A stretch of DNA of 64,000 bases, from positions 20,689 to 84,688 of the forward strand of contig JAAYSV010000020.1 of the NCBI GenBank assembly GCA_012518215.1, in the 5' to 3' direction. Shown here one piece after another: positions 1 through 10,558 of this stretch. Numbering within the stretch: the stretch's first letter is position 1; each line of letters begins with the position of its first letter. The stretch comes from Bacillota bacterium (GTDB lineage: Bacteria > Bacillota > Dethiobacteria > DTU022 > PWGO01). Made by a program: the position numbers and the translations under genes. The notes under the pieces are model-generated. The model was not told where the DNA came from. It made no database searches and was given only the letters and a program-made list of their open reading frames with translations.

Positions 1-680
1 CGATTCAGATGCCCGACTGGTGGCCCATATTGAGTGCAGGGATAGAACCGGGGATGGCGGAAACTCTCCTGTTTTTGCTCATTCCGGTAATGGCCGGGCT
101 GGGCTACGCCGATCTGACCATCTCCTCGACCCCCCGGGAGAAGAGCATCGTCTCCGGCCGTCTTCTGGGTGTCTACAGTGTTGCCCTGATGGCCATGGCC
201 CTGGCCGCCGAATATTTTCCGGCATTTATTGTACCTGCTTGCCTGTTTGCACCGCTCGGCCATGAACTCGTGGTTTTCCTGGGGCATCGTCTGGAGTTTT
301 TCAGGACGGCGCGTTTCAGCTTGCCGGAAAGGGGAACGATGGTGCTGGCTGTCTATCCCGGTTCGGCGGCATCCAGGGCGGGATTGCTTACAGAGGATAT
401 TATCGAGGAGGTAAACGGGGAGAGGGTGGAAGACAGCCGACACCTGATACGGCTTATCGATGAAAGTTATTTTCTGGTGCATCTTACGGTGAGAAGGGAA
501 TCACGAGTCATTACCGTCGTTCTGAAAAAAGACAGAGTGGAAGGAACCCGCCCCGGCCGGGCATCTCCACGGTGGGGTTTGATACCGGTACCCGATACCC
601 GTACCACCATTTTCATGGAAGCTCGAAAACCAAAACTGGTGCAGAAGATCAGAAAATATTTTTCAAGGGAAAGAAAATGA
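1..680 (+). CDS. PDZ-domain membrane protein, C-terminal part (MinJ-like), cut by the window edge
   Basis: The reading frame is already open at the first bases, so the N-terminus lies outside the window. The visible 223 or so residues begin with hydrophobic segments (about residues 17-35, 53-66 and 70-90), followed by a PDZ fold from about residue 105. In it the GSAASRAGL stretch and the IIEEVNGERVED stretch are typical carboxylate-binding-loop and core PDZ elements. A basic tail rich in Lys and Arg ends the protein. Membrane proteins with a C-terminal PDZ domain often stand near uvrB in Firmicutes; MinJ of Bacillus, a division-site protein, is one example. Assignment to MinJ is inference from architecture and neighbourhood. 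A membrane peptidase lacking its catalytic half is an alternative. Confidence 0.7.
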   Translation, partial: IQMPDWWPILSAGIEPGMAETLLFLLIPVMAGLGYADLTISSTPREKSIVSGRLLGVYSVALMAMALAAEYFPAFIVPACLFAPLGHELVVFLGHRLEFFRTARFSLPERGTMVLAVYPGSAASRAGLLTEDIIEEVNGERVEDSRHLIRLIDESYFLVHLTVRRESRVITVVLKKDRVEGTRPGRASPRWGLIPVPDTRTTIFMEARKPKLVQKIRKYFSRERK

Positions 681-734
681 ACTGACCGTATTTTTTGCTG
701 CCGGGGGTAATGGAAATGTGGAGGAATGGTGTCG

Positions 735-1304
735 ATGTTGGCTGTTTTTTTCACTTCATTTACAAGCATCTTTCTGGCGGAATTTGGAGACAAGACCCAG
801 CTTATCTCCATGAATCTGGCCTGTCGCTATCCACCATTGCAGGTTCTGGCCGGGGTGATGGTGGGCCTGGCCGCTGTCCAGGCTATGGCCGTCGGGGCCG
901 GCGGGGTTATCTACAGGTACATTCCCCTGGAAGTTATCATCATCTTCTCCGGGGCATTCTTTATCTGTATCGGGTTGTGGACTGCCCTGGTGCCCGTACG
1001 TTCGGTTGATCACGCCACCGAAAAGAAGTCGGGATTCTGGCCCGCCGTGGGGCTTATCTTTATCTCGGAACTTGGCGACAAAACCCAGATCACGGCGATG
1101 CTTCTGGCTGCCAGTTTTGGCCGTCCCCTGGTGGTTCTGGCCGGTGCCATCCTGGCCATGCTGGCCAATCACCTGATTGCCATATTCTTCGGGGCTCGCT
1201 TTCTTTCGCGGCTTCCCGACAGGTGGCTGCGTTTCATATCCGCGGCGGTGTTTCTGGTGGTGGGTATTGCCGTGCTCTCCCTGGGCGCGAGGGCGCAGGT
1301 ATAA
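735..1304 (+). CDS. UPF0016/GDT1 family transmembrane protein, probable Mn2+/Ca2+ exporter
   Basis: A protein of about 189 residues that is almost entirely hydrophobic, with about six membrane segments arranged as two similar halves. Each half carries the family signature E-x-G-D-K-T: EFGDKTQ near the N-terminus and ELGDKTQ in the middle. These acidic residues are the likely cation site in the GDT1/TMEM165/MneA family, which exports Mn2+ or exchanges Ca2+ or Mn2+ for protons. ATG 735 is preferred because GGAGG lies about ten bases upstream. An in-frame ATG at 726 overlaps that ribosome site too closely. Family is clear; the ion moved is inferred. Confidence 0.88.
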   Translation: MLAVFFTSFTSIFLAEFGDKTQLISMNLACRYPPLQVLAGVMVGLAAVQAMAVGAGGVIYRYIPLEVIIIFSGAFFICIGLWTALVPVRSVDHATEKKSGFWPAVGLIFISELGDKTQITAMLLAASFGRPLVVLAGAILAMLANHLIAIFFGARFLSRLPDRWLRFISAAVFLVVGIAVLSLGARAQV

Positions 1305-1362
1305 ATTGGCTTCCCATTGGTAAAAGATAAAGGTATCAGCTTCAAGAATGGAGGGATTGGTA

Positions 1363-1572
1363 ATGCCTTCCAAGGATACGGGGAGCCTGTTCCTGGATAT
1401 TCAAAAAGAGAAAATGAAGATGGTCAATCTTCTCCTGGCGCAAAGCCTGAGCTTTCTTGACCAGGCCAGGAAGATTCTCAACAGTGTCAATGATGATTTG
1501 AATCTGCCGGGCAAGGCCCGGACACTTCCCCAAAAAGAGATTTACACCCTGGATGACCTCCGCAAAAAATAG
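1363..1572 (+). CDS. Small hypothetical protein, 69 residues
   Basis: A short frame with a good ribosome site (GGAGGG seven bases before ATG 1363). It encodes a hydrophilic, mostly helical protein with a central segment rich in Leu, Gln and Lys and a basic end. The ATG at 1348 precedes the ribosome site and is unlikely. No family was recognised. The length and a LSFLDQ stretch are faintly like Spo0E-type phosphatases, but the usual S-Q-x-L-D order is not present, so that name is not given. It follows the UPF0016 gene at short distance and may be cotranscribed with it. Confidence 0.55.
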   Translation: MPSKDTGSLFLDIQKEKMKMVNLLLAQSLSFLDQARKILNSVNDDLNLPGKARTLPQKEIYTLDDLRKK

Positions 1573-1925
1573 CAATGCCCTTCACCTTCCGTGAACATCC
1601 GGCTGCGACATCACATCGTCAGTCCCGTTCATGTTTCCCCGTCTTCGTCGGCCATGGCATTCATTCACCCGCCGTTGCCCATCCACGCTCACGATTTCTC
1701 TTTTCCCCGTTGTCGCCATGGGAACAAAGCGTTTACAATCGCTTCTTGCCCTTCCCTGCAAGGATAGCCTTCCCCTGTTGGAATCAAGGTACGCTGTACC
1801 GTCCGGGTTACATCGCACTATCTATTATTTTTTGGCGAAGCCATGGAACCGGTTGTCCCGACCTGAAAATGGTAGCGGAGTTGATTTTGCTCGCAGCAGG
1901 GTGGTTAATATTTTTGGCGTTTTTA
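1573..1925 (+). other. Gene-poor stretch before uvrB with reversed strand composition
   Basis: About 350 bases hold no gene that can be supported. The + strand here is visibly rich in C and T, whereas the + strand of neighbouring genes is rich in G. Open frames exist on both strands (for example 1582-1818 on the - strand) but lack ribosome sites and family features. No LexA-type SOS box was found. The uvrB promoter follows immediately. Confidence 0.5.
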
Positions 1926-1934
1926 TGTTATAAT
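1926..1934 (+). promoter_or_regulatory. Extended -10 promoter for uvrB-uvrA-uvrC
   Basis: TGTTATAAT is a perfect TATAAT with an upstream TG in extended -10 position. No good -35 hexamer stands at the matching distance, which suits the extended -10 class. It lies about 45 bases before the uvrB start and is the only promoter-like element seen for the three genes. Confidence 0.65.
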
Positions 1935-1980
1935 CAGGGGATGGATAGACAGGTGATGGAAGAAGGGGGATTTGTCCGGG

Positions 1981-3969
1981 GTGAAGGGAACTTTCAAGCT
2001 CAAATCTGATTACCTGCCCAGCGGTGATCAACCTCGGGCCGTGGCCGAATTGGCCCTGGGTTTGCAGAACGGCGATCGATACCAGACACTGCTGGGGGTT
2101 ACCGGTTCGGGAAAAACTTTCACGATGGCCAACATCATCCAGAAGGTACAACGTCCGACCCTGGTGATGGCTCCCAACAAGACATTGGCTGCCCAGCTCT
2201 GCAGTGAATTCAAGGTTTATTTTCCCGACAATGCCGTGGAATTTTTTATCAGTTATTATGATTATTATCAGCCCGAGGCTTATATACCGCAGACCGACAC
2301 CTACATCGAGAAAGATTCTTCGATCAACGAGGAGATCGACAAGCTCAGACATTCGGCTACCGCTGCGGTACTGGAAAGAAGGGATGTTATCGTCGTGGCC
2401 AGCGTTTCTTGCATATACGGACTCGGTTCACCTGCCGAATATCGCGATCACGTCATCTCCTTGCGGCGCGGGATGTCTGGAAGCCGTGAGGAAATATTGC
2501 GGCGCCTGGTGGAAAACCAGTACATTCGCAATGATCTGGATTTTCAGCGGGGCAGTTTCCGTGTCCGTGGGGATGTCATCGAAATAATTCCGGCTTCTTT
2601 TCAGGAGGCGGCGATCAGGATTGAGTTGTTCGGCGATGAGATCGAGCGCCTTCGTGAGGTGGACATCCTTACCGGGCGTGTGCTTGGCGAACGCGATCAC
2701 GTGGCTATCTTTCCGGCCAGCCATTACGTGACTTCCCGTGACAGGATGAAGGCGGCAGTAGGGTCCATCGAGGAAGAATTGCAGGAGAGGCTGGCCTATT
2801 ACCGGGAAAAGGAACTTTTTCTGGAGGCGCAACGGATCCAGCAGCGTACGCTCTTCGATCTGGAGATGATGATGGAGGCCGGTTACTGCAGTGGTGTCGA
2901 GAATTACTCACGGCATCTTGACGGGCGCCCTCCGGGGAGCAGGCCAAATACCCTGATGGACTATTTCCCGCCGGATTTTCTTTTGTTTATCGATGAATCG
3001 CATATCTCCATACCCCAGATCAGGGGGATGTTTGCCGGTGACTATTCACGGAAGAAAACCCTCGTGGAACATGGATTCCGGCTGCCCTCGGCTCTGGACA
3101 ACCGTCCCCTTCAATTTGATGAGTTTGAAAACCTGGTCGGTCAGGCTATCTTCGTGTCGGCCACGCCCGGCCCTTTCGAGCTTCAGGAAAGTACGCAGAT
3201 CGTGGAGCAGATCATCCGCCCCACCGGCCTGGTCGATCCGCAAGTGGAGGTTCGCCCCGTTGACGGGCAGGTTGATGATCTGTACGGGGAGATAAAGAAA
3301 AGAGTCCAACGTCATGAACGGGTACTGGTAACGACCCTGACCAAGAGAATGGCCGAGGATCTGGCTGACTATTACAGTGATCTGAAGCTGCGGGTTCGTT
3401 ATATGCATTCGGAGATAAATGCTCTGGAGAGGATGGAGATCATCAGGGGGCTCAGAATGGGGGAGTTCGATGTCCTGATCGGTATCAACCTGCTGCGGGA
3501 GGGGCTGGACCTGCCGGAAGTGTCACTGGTAGCCATACTGGATGCCGATAAAGAAGGTTTTCTCAGGTCGGAACGATCCCTGGTCCAGACTTTCGGGAGG
3601 GCGGCGCGAAATATTGACGGGCAGGTAATCATGTACGCGCGGGAGATCACCGCTTCGATGGAAAGAGCGATTGCAGAGACAGAGCGGCGCCGGAAAATAC
3701 AGGAGAACCATAACCGCAAATACGGGATCAAACCCCGGACCATCAAGAAGGCGGTACATGGGCTCATTGAAGCCACGCACCTGGCCGAAACGGAAGGGGG
3801 CCTCGCCTATCTGCCGACCAGGGACGAACTGAAATCCGGCAACAGAAAACAACTGATAAAAGATCTACGCCGGAAGATGAACACGGCTGCCCGCGATCTC
3901 GAGTTTGAAAAGGCAGCCGAGATCAGGGATTTGATTTTCGAGCTGGAGGAAGGAGCGATACTGGGTTGA
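1981..3969 (+). CDS. uvrB: Excinuclease ABC subunit B
   Basis: UvrB is the damage-verifying helicase-like subunit of nucleotide excision repair. It is handed to DNA by UvrA and then recruits UvrC. The 662-residue protein shows Walker A GVTGSGKT (about 39-46), the Tyr-rich beta-hairpin [12 protein letters not shown] (about 92-103) that threads between the DNA strands, DESH as Walker B (near 337), later helicase motifs ending in QTFGRAARN, and a C-terminal UVR motif (about 623-658) that binds UvrC. Length matches the family. GTG 1981 is chosen because GGGGGA lies about ten bases upstream; an in-frame TTG at 1972 abuts that site. It is the first gene of uvrB-uvrA-uvrC. Confidence 0.97.
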   Translation: MKGTFKLKSDYLPSGDQPRAVAELALGLQNGDRYQTLLGVTGSGKTFTMANIIQKVQRPTLVMAPNKTLAAQLCSEFKVYFPDNAVEFFISYYDYYQPEAYIPQTDTYIEKDSSINEEIDKLRHSATAAVLERRDVIVVASVSCIYGLGSPAEYRDHVISLRRGMSGSREEILRRLVENQYIRNDLDFQRGSFRVRGDVIEIIPASFQEAAIRIELFGDEIERLREVDILTGRVLGERDHVAIFPASHYVTSRDRMKAAVGSIEEELQERLAYYREKELFLEAQRIQQRTLFDLEMMMEAGYCSGVENYSRHLDGRPPGSRPNTLMDYFPPDFLLFIDESHISIPQIRGMFAGDYSRKKTLVEHGFRLPSALDNRPLQFDEFENLVGQAIFVSATPGPFELQESTQIVEQIIRPTGLVDPQVEVRPVDGQVDDLYGEIKKRVQRHERVLVTTLTKRMAEDLADYYSDLKLRVRYMHSEINALERMEIIRGLRMGEFDVLIGINLLREGLDLPEVSLVAILDADKEGFLRSERSLVQTFGRAARNIDGQVIMYAREITASMERAIAETERRRKIQENHNRKYGIKPRTIKKAVHGLIEATHLAETEGGLAYLPTRDELKSGNRKQLIKDLRRKMNTAARDLEFEKAAEIRDLIFELEEGAILG

Positions 3970-6842
3970 ACAACAGAAAGATTATCATCAGGGGAGCCCG
4001 GGAACACAACTTGAAAAACATAGATCTGGACCTGCCCCGTAACAAATTGATCGTGTTCACGGGGGTGAGCGGTTCGGGAAAATCATCTCTGGCATTTGAT
4101 ACGATCTATGCGGAGGGACAGAGGCGGTATGTCGAATCTCTATCCGCCTATGCCCGCCAATTTCTGGGGCAGCTCAACAAGCCGGATGTCGATCTTCTGG
4201 AAGGCCTCTCGCCATCCATCTCCATCGACCAGAAGGCGGCATCGCGCAACCCGCGTTCGACTGTGGGAACGGTTACCGAGTTGTACGATTTCATGCGGTT
4301 GCTGTACGCCCGCATCGGCAGGCCTCACTGCCCGCATTGTCATAAACCAATCACTCCCCAGACCGTGGAGCAGATTGTCGATCAGCTTCTTGATCATATG
4401 GAGGAGGGGACCAAGCTGCAGATATTGGCGCCACTGGTGCGCAGCAAAAAGGGCGAGTACGCGCAGCTACTCGAGGATGTGCGGCGCAAGGGGTACGTGC
4501 GGGTCAGGATCAACGGTGAGATAAAAGATCTGGAAGAAGATATTGTTCTGGACAGGAACAAGCGCCATACCATCGATGTGGTTGTTGACCGGATTGTCAT
4601 GCGCAAGGGGATCGAGACACGACTGGCCGATTCCCTGGAGACGGCACTCAAACTCTCCGATGGACTGGTCAAGGTCCAGGTGGTCGGAGGGGAGGAGAGT
4701 CTTTATCACGAGAAGTTTGCCTGTGTTGACTGCGGTTTCAGTTTCGAGGAGATCAGCCCGCGGGCATTTTCTTTCAACAGCCCGTACGGGGCTTGCCCCG
4801 AATGCAGCGGCCTGGGTGTGAAGATGGAATTTGATCCCGAAAAGGTGGTACCCAACGAGGAACTCACCGTCGCCGAAGGGGCGCTGCACCCGTGGAACTG
4901 GGGATCACGATATTATTCGCGGCTTCTAAAAGCGGCGATGCACCATTTCAATATAGACGAGAATACACCTTTCAGTTCACTCTCCGACGAGGAGAGGGAG
5001 ATCATATTGTACGGTTCCGCGGAGCCGATCAGTTTCCGCTATGTGAATACCTACGGGCGGACCAGGAATTACCGCATGGCCTTCCAGGGGGTCATCAACA
5101 TTCTTTCCACACGTTACCGGGAGACCACTTCCGAAGAGATCCGGGAGGAACTCGGCCAGTACATGAGCACCCACCTTTGCCCCGGTTGCGGGGGAAGGCG
5201 CCTGAAAGAATCAAGTTTGGCAGTAACCATAAATGGAAAGAATATCTCCGAGGTTGCTGCCTGTGCGGTCAATGAAGCGGATGCCTTTTTCAGATCACTG
5301 GTTCTTGATGAGAGGGAGGCGAAAATTGCGCGTCAGGTGTTGAAGGAGATCACTTCCCGGTTGAATTTCCTGCGCAATGTCGGGCTTGATTATCTAAATC
5401 TGGACCGGGCGGCGGCTACCCTTTCCGGGGGTGAGGCGCAGAGGATACGCCTGGCCACGCAGATAGGTTCTGGATTGACGGGGGTGATCTATATCCTTGA
5501 CGAACCCAGTATCGGCCTGCACCAGCGTGACAACATGCGCCTGTTGCAGACACTCATGGATCTGCGAGATCTGGATAACACGGTCATAATAGTGGAGCAC
5601 GATGAAGAGACGATCAGGACGGCTGACCATGTCGTCGATATAGGACCGGGAGCGGGTGCGGACGGGGGGGAAATCGTGGCTGCGGGGCCGCTGAAAAAGA
5701 TCATGGAGACACCGCGTTCGGTAACCGGGGATTATCTGGCCGGGAGAAGCCGCATCGAGGTGCCCGGAAGCCGCCGCGACAAGGATGGCCGGTGGCTGGT
5801 TGTGGAGGGTGCCCGGGCCCACAATCTGAAAAATATAAATGTGAGGATTCCCCTCGGTTTGTTTACCTGTGTAACCGGCGTGTCGGGCTCGGGGAAGAGT
5901 ACGCTCATCAACGATATCCTGGCACGCGAACTGGCACGGCGATTGCACCACGCCAGGGAGCGCGGGGCAGAGCATGACAACCTGCTGGGCCTGGAACATC
6001 TGGACAAAGTGGTAGAAATAGATCAATCGCCTATCGGAAGGACGCCGCGCTCAAACCCGGCTACCTACACGGGGTTGTTCGATGGGGTTCGTACCTTATT
6101 CTCCCAGATGCCTGAATCCCGGGTGAGGGGATACCGTCCCGGCCGATTCAGTTTCAATGTCCAGGGGGGCCGCTGCGAAGCATGCCGCGGTGATGGGATC
6201 CTGAAAATCGAGATGCATTTTTTGCCCGATGTCTATGTTCCCTGTGAAGTATGCCGCGGGAAGAGATACAACCGCGAGACCCTGGAGGTATATTTCAAAG
6301 GCCACAACATTGCCGATGTTCTCAACTTGACCGTGGAGGAGGCTCTGGAACTTTTCAAGACAATACCCCGTGTGCAGCGCCGATTGCAATCGCTTGATGA
6401 TGTTGGACTGGGGTATATCCGTCTGGGGCAGCCGGCCACGACTCTTTCCGGGGGCGAGGCACAGAGGGTCAAACTGGCCACGGAGCTTTCCCGCCGCAGC
6501 AATGGCCGTACCATCTATATTCTTGATGAGCCCACCACGGGGTTGCATATCGATGATATACGCAAATTGTTGATGGTCCTTGAAAAGCTGGTCGATTCCG
6601 GCAATACCGTGGTGGTAATCGAGCATAACATGGAAGTAATCAAAAGGGCGGATCATCTGATTGACCTTGGCCCGGAAGGAGGCGCCGAGGGGGGAGAGAT
6701 CGTGGCCGAGGGGACCCCCGAGGAAGTAGCCGACCTGGATCATTCTCATACCGGGCGTTACCTGCGCCGGGTCCTTTATGCGGGTGAAACTTCTTCATCC
6801 CCGGGGTCGATGGACAGGCGGGTGATCGACCGTGAGCGATGA
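3966..6842 (+). CDS. uvrA: Excinuclease ABC subunit A
   Basis: UvrA is the ABC-type ATPase that first detects bulky DNA lesions and loads UvrB. The 958-residue protein has two ABC modules: Walker A GVSGSGKS at about 33-40 and again at about 640, with signatures [12 protein letters not shown] and [12 protein letters not shown]. CxxC zinc-finger pairs are seen in both halves ([14 protein letters not shown] with [22 protein letters not shown]). Its TTG start overlaps the uvrB stop as TTGA, which suggests translational coupling. Full length and no missing motifs. Confidence 0.97.
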   Translation: MNNRKIIIRGAREHNLKNIDLDLPRNKLIVFTGVSGSGKSSLAFDTIYAEGQRRYVESLSAYARQFLGQLNKPDVDLLEGLSPSISIDQKAASRNPRSTVGTVTELYDFMRLLYARIGRPHCPHCHKPITPQTVEQIVDQLLDHMEEGTKLQILAPLVRSKKGEYAQLLEDVRRKGYVRVRINGEIKDLEEDIVLDRNKRHTIDVVVDRIVMRKGIETRLADSLETALKLSDGLVKVQVVGGEESLYHEKFACVDCGFSFEEISPRAFSFNSPYGACPECSGLGVKMEFDPEKVVPNEELTVAEGALHPWNWGSRYYSRLLKAAMHHFNIDENTPFSSLSDEEREIILYGSAEPISFRYVNTYGRTRNYRMAFQGVINILSTRYRETTSEEIREELGQYMSTHLCPGCGGRRLKESSLAVTINGKNISEVAACAVNEADAFFRSLVLDEREAKIARQVLKEITSRLNFLRNVGLDYLNLDRAAATLSGGEAQRIRLATQIGSGLTGVIYILDEPSIGLHQRDNMRLLQTLMDLRDLDNTVIIVEHDEETIRTADHVVDIGPGAGADGGEIVAAGPLKKIMETPRSVTGDYLAGRSRIEVPGSRRDKDGRWLVVEGARAHNLKNINVRIPLGLFTCVTGVSGSGKSTLINDILARELARRLHHARERGAEHDNLLGLEHLDKVVEIDQSPIGRTPRSNPATYTGLFDGVRTLFSQMPESRVRGYRPGRFSFNVQGGRCEACRGDGILKIEMHFLPDVYVPCEVCRGKRYNRETLEVYFKGHNIADVLNLTVEEALELFKTIPRVQRRLQSLDDVGLGYIRLGQPATTLSGGEAQRVKLATELSRRSNGRTIYILDEPTTGLHIDDIRKLLMVLEKLVDSGNTVVVIEHNMEVIKRADHLIDLGPEGGAEGGEIVAEGTPEEVADLDHSHTGRYLRRVLYAGETSSSPGSMDRRVIDRER

Positions 6843-8706
6843 ACGGCAGGCGGCGAGGCTCCCGCTGCTCGAGAAGATAAAACAGTTCCCCACCCTTCCC
6901 GGCGTCTATCTGATGAAGGACAGGGCGGGCCGGGTGATTTACGTGGGCAAGGCACGGAATCTCCGTGCCAGGGTAAATTCGTACTTCAGGCGCAACATCG
7001 GTGCCCGTCAGCAACTGCTTGTTTCCCGGATAGAGGAGATCGATTACATCTTGACTTCCACGGAGATGGAGGCCCTGATCACGGAAAATCAGATTATCAA
7101 GGAGTACCAGCCCCGCTACAATATCAGCCTGAAGGACGACAAGTCTTACCCCTACGCCCGGATTACACCGGAGCTTTACCCGCGGTTGGAAATGGTAAGA
7201 TTACCCCTGGAAGACGAGAAGCGGCATGGCGCATATGAGCCCATCTATTTCGGCCCTTATACCGAAGCCCGCGCCCTTCGCCGTACGTTGCGTTTTCTGG
7301 ATAAAATATTTCCTCTGCGCAGTTGCCGCCAGGACCTGGATGGGACTGAACGAGGCCGCCCCTGTTTGAATTACCAGATGAAACGTTGCCTCGGCCCTTG
7401 CCGTGGGAACGAAGCTGTACCCCCCGAAGAATATCGGGCTCTGGTCAACCAGGTCATTCTTTTCATGGAGGGGAAGCAGGGCGATCTGCTGGGAAGGATC
7501 GAGGCGCAGATGCACGATGCCGCCGCCAGGTTGGATTTCGAGACGGCCATGGTCCATCGTGACCGCCTCCATGACCTGCGCCGGGCTCTCGACAATCAGA
7601 AAGTGCTGGCTCTGCCTTCGGGCGATTATGATATCCTGGCTCTGATAAATATGGAAGAGGCAGCGGGGGCAGAGCCGGCATCCACGATTTCGGTTTACAT
7701 GTTCCGTATCCGTGAGGGGCGTATGAAGGAGCGTGAACATTTCGTGTTGAAGGGGGCCGGGGGGATGCCCGAAGCGGAAATAATGGGCGGGTTCATCAAA
7801 AATTATTACAGCCGTGGGGTGCTTCTGCCCGCGGAGATCATCGTTTCGCACCGGCCCGACGATATGGAACTTCTGGAACAATGGCTTCACCGGATATACG
7901 ATCTGAAAGTAAAAATAGTCCTTCCCCGGCGCGGTTTCCGCCGGGATCTACTGGAAAGATGCGTTCACGAGGGGTATCTTCTTGCCAGGGAGAAAGCCCG
8001 GAAAGGCGTACGGCCGGAGAGGGAGGAGGAAAGGCGGCGGTCCCTGGCTGCATTGGGCAAAATAGTGCAACGGGAAAACCTGTCGCGGCTGGAGGGTTAC
8101 GATATTTCACACTTGCAGGGTGGTGGAGCTGTCGGTTCAATGGTTGTATTCCAGGAGGGGGCGCCTTTCAAAAATGGTTATCGGCGTTTCCGTTTGCGCG
8201 GTGAATACGGGGGTGACGATTGTAGATCCTTGAGGGAGGTATTGCGGCGCAGGATGGAACATGGGGAGATGCCACGACCGGATCTGATCATGGTGGATGG
8301 GGGAGCAGCCCAGCTGAATGTCTTGACGGGTATTTTGCGGGAGAAAGGGTGGGGTGATGTGTCCGCCATTGCCCTTGCAGAAAAAAAAGAAGAAATCTAC
8401 CTTCCCGAGGAAAAAGAACCGCTGCACCTTCCCCTTCAAAACCCGGCGGTGAACTTGCTGCGCAAGATCAGAGACGAGGCCCACCGTTTTGCACTGGCCT
8501 ACCATCGCCGGGTCCGGGGCAAGGAGGCCCTGCTTTCCTCCCTGGACCGTATTCCGGGCATCGGCAAAAAACGGAAAGCGGAACTTCTTCGCCATTTCGG
8601 GGGGATGGGAGCTTTGCTGAAGGCTTCACCGGAAGAGATCCGCAGGGTCAAGGGTTTCGGCAAGGAACTCTCCCGGGCAGTTTATGATTTCCTGCATCGG
8701 CAGTGA
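6832..8706 (+). CDS. uvrC: Excinuclease ABC subunit C
   Basis: UvrC makes the two incisions around a lesion marked by UvrB. The 624-residue protein has an N-terminal GIY-YIG nuclease domain (LPGVYLMKD followed by VIYVGKA, about 20-95), a UVR motif near 205-240 for UvrB contact, an RNase H-like endonuclease domain (GYDISHLQG and IMVDGG regions, about 410-500) and paired helix-hairpin-helix motifs at the C-terminus ([13 protein letters not shown] and VKGFGKELS). The GTG start lies inside the end of uvrA with an 11-base overlap. All three uvr genes therefore form one tight unit. Confidence 0.97.
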   Translation: MSDERQAARLPLLEKIKQFPTLPGVYLMKDRAGRVIYVGKARNLRARVNSYFRRNIGARQQLLVSRIEEIDYILTSTEMEALITENQIIKEYQPRYNISLKDDKSYPYARITPELYPRLEMVRLPLEDEKRHGAYEPIYFGPYTEARALRRTLRFLDKIFPLRSCRQDLDGTERGRPCLNYQMKRCLGPCRGNEAVPPEEYRALVNQVILFMEGKQGDLLGRIEAQMHDAAARLDFETAMVHRDRLHDLRRALDNQKVLALPSGDYDILALINMEEAAGAEPASTISVYMFRIREGRMKEREHFVLKGAGGMPEAEIMGGFIKNYYSRGVLLPAEIIVSHRPDDMELLEQWLHRIYDLKVKIVLPRRGFRRDLLERCVHEGYLLAREKARKGVRPEREEERRRSLAALGKIVQRENLSRLEGYDISHLQGGGAVGSMVVFQEGAPFKNGYRRFRLRGEYGGDDCRSLREVLRRRMEHGEMPRPDLIMVDGGAAQLNVLTGILREKGWGDVSAIALAEKKEEIYLPEEKEPLHLPLQNPAVNLLRKIRDEAHRFALAYHRRVRGKEALLSSLDRIPGIGKKRKAELLRHFGGMGALLKASPEEIRRVKGFGKELSRAVYDFLHRQ

Positions 8707-8713
8707 AACGATA

Positions 8714-8722
8714 TGATATAAT
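8714..8722 (+). promoter_or_regulatory. Extended -10 promoter for the HAD phosphatase gene
   Basis: TGATATAAT lies just after the uvrC stop: a perfect TATAAT with the TG extension and no convincing -35. It would give a transcript starting roughly 30 bases before the preferred ATG of the next gene. Confidence 0.55.
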
Positions 8723-8756
8723 TAATTGAATCATGAATGAAACTGGGGGTTTGGGT

Positions 8757-9560
8757 ATGGCTTATCGTCTCATAGTAATGGATCTGGATGAGACCCTCCT
8801 GGGTCAGAATTTCGAGATATCCGAAAGGAATCTTTCGGCGATAAAGAAAGCACAGGACAGAGGGATCAAGGCGACGATAGCTACGGGGAGGATGTTCAGG
8901 TCCAGCTTGCCTTACATCAAGCGGTTGAAAATCAGGGAGCCGGTGATCGTCTATCACGGAGCGATGGTCAGGGCGGTTGAAACAGGGGAGGATCTTTATC
9001 ATTATCCCATCGATTACGAGATGGCCCTGCCGATCGTGGAGGCAGCGGAGGAATTTGGTTATCATGTCAATCTCTATGCGGATGACCAGGTTCATATCAA
9101 GGAAGAGGGTCAGTTCTCGCGCCTTTACCAGAAAATCGCCGCCGTGGAAGTTAAACCGGTGGGCAGCTTGCACAGATACCTGGAAAATACCGGTACAAGC
9201 CCGACAAAACTGTCAATCATCGATTTCGATGGCAATCTGGCGCGGATGGAATCATTCCTGCAAGAAAAATATGGGCGCCGCCTGGTGGTAACCAAATCAC
9301 TCGGCTATTTCCTGGAAGTTACACACCCGAGGGCAACCAAGGGGCAGGCCCTGGAATTCCTGGCAGGAAAGATGGGGATAAAAGCCGAGGAGATAGCGGC
9401 TTTTGGCAATAGTTACAATGATATAGACATGCTCGAGTATGTTGGCCTGGGGGTCGTGGTCGATAATGCGCCGCCCGTGATCAAGGAGGTGGCCGATCTG
9501 GTTACCGGATCCAACGTCGAGGACGGGGTAGCGGAAGCGATAGAGAATTATATTATCTGA
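8757..9560 (+). CDS. Cof-type HAD-superfamily phosphatase
   Basis: A 267-residue haloacid-dehalogenase-like hydrolase of the Cof/YidA class, which dephosphorylate sugar phosphates, flavin mononucleotide and similar small phosphates. Motif I is MDLDETLLG, with the nucleophile and acid at Asp9 and Asp11; motif II is ATGR; motif IV is GNSYNDIDML near the C-terminus. The large cap domain between motifs II and III marks the Cof class. ATG 8757 follows a GGGGG ribosome site; ATG 8733 upstream has none. The substrate cannot be told from sequence. Confidence 0.9.
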   Translation: MAYRLIVMDLDETLLGQNFEISERNLSAIKKAQDRGIKATIATGRMFRSSLPYIKRLKIREPVIVYHGAMVRAVETGEDLYHYPIDYEMALPIVEAAEEFGYHVNLYADDQVHIKEEGQFSRLYQKIAAVEVKPVGSLHRYLENTGTSPTKLSIIDFDGNLARMESFLQEKYGRRLVVTKSLGYFLEVTHPRATKGQALEFLAGKMGIKAEEIAAFGNSYNDIDMLEYVGLGVVVDNAPPVIKEVADLVTGSNVEDGVAEAIENYII

Positions 9561-9588
9561 CCGGTTGTGGCCAGGGGGAGACAGGCAG

Positions 9589-10338
9589 TTGGCAGAAATG
9601 AAAATTGATGCGGATCTGCATGTTCATACGGTGGCCAGTGGGCATGCATACAGCACCGTGAACGAGATATGCGCCGTGGCGGCGCGGAAAGGGCTGCAAC
9701 TGGTGGCTATCACCGATCACGGGCCGGCCATGCCCGGGGGGCCTCACCGTTACTATTTCGGGAACCTGCAAGTACTGCCGCAAAATATAGAGGGAGTTCG
9801 GGTTCTTTCCGGCGTGGAGGCCAACATCATCAACTTTGATGGGGAGCTTGACCTCTCTGTTTTTTACCTTCGGAGGCTGGATCTGGTCTGGGCAGGTTTG
9901 CATCAACCCTGTATCCGGCCCGGCAGCCGTGCCGAAAATACCGGGGCCCTGGTTAAAGCGCTGGACAATCCCCTGGTGGACGGGGTCGTGCATCCGGGCA
10001 ACCCGGAATTTGCCATCGATGCCGAAGAGTTGGTTCTGAAAGCGGGGGAAGAACGCAAGCTGATCGAGATCAACAACAATTCATTTGCGGTACGTCCCGG
10101 AAGCCGGGAAAATTGCCTGCGGATTGCAACCCTGGCGAGAGCACAGGGCTGTCTGGTGGCAGCCAATAGCGATGCCCATTTTTCCGAAGATGTTGGCTGT
10201 CTGGACAGTGCCCTGGAATTGTTGAAAGAAGCCGGGGTACCCGGGGGACAGATTATCAATATGGATGCTGCCCGGGTTGTTGATTATGTGGAGAAACGCC
10301 GTTGCATGAAGGAACAATGGTATCAGAAGGCTTTCTGA
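9589..10338 (+). CDS. PHP-domain metal-dependent phosphatase (YcdX-like)
   Basis: A 249-residue PHP-domain hydrolase. Metal-binding signatures appear in the expected order: DLHVHT near the start, ITDHG, GVEANI, VHPGNP and NSDAHF near the end. This set fits the YcdX-type phosphatases, which use a trinuclear metal centre; histidinol-phosphatase-like activity is possible but not shown. TTG 9589 is preferred because GGGGGAG is eight bases upstream; ATG 9598 is the alternative. In many Clostridia such a gene stands before the rapZ-whiA group, as it does here. Confidence 0.88.
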   Translation: MAEMKIDADLHVHTVASGHAYSTVNEICAVAARKGLQLVAITDHGPAMPGGPHRYYFGNLQVLPQNIEGVRVLSGVEANIINFDGELDLSVFYLRRLDLVWAGLHQPCIRPGSRAENTGALVKALDNPLVDGVVHPGNPEFAIDAEELVLKAGEERKLIEINNNSFAVRPGSRENCLRIATLARAQGCLVAANSDAHFSEDVGCLDSALELLKEAGVPGGQIINMDAARVVDYVEKRRCMKEQWYQKAF

Positions 10339-10558
10339 TGGCTCCTGGAGAAGGAAAGGCAGAGGCGGCACTGCATGAGTATGAATGGGGCCGATCTCTA
10401 TCCCGTTGGCTGGCCCATCGGATTACGGCAAGCGGGGAAAATTTTCAAAGCGCATGTGGCTGACGGGGTTCGATAAAAACAGGGCTGGAAGCTGGTGTTG
10501 CAGTATGTATGCATGTGGGCTTTGCGCCTGAAATCATATTGAACGGGGGGAAAGAAAG

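Noticed and set aside
1363..1572. Small protein as a Spo0E-type phosphatase
   Set aside because: Size fits, but the required S-Q-x-L-D motif is not present in that order.
1720..1745. Possible LexA/SOS box GAAC...CGTTT before uvrB
   Set aside because: The half sites are separated by five instead of four bases and the second half is imperfect, so it does not meet the Firmicute SOS consensus.
1582..1818. 78-codon - strand frame
   Set aside because: No ribosome site, GTG start in A/T-rich context, and no recognisable protein features. Kept only as a sign of reversed composition.
10338..10470. 43-codon frame overlapping the PHP gene stop (ATG 10338)
   Set aside because: It has no clear ribosome site or family features and stops before rapZ; probably chance.
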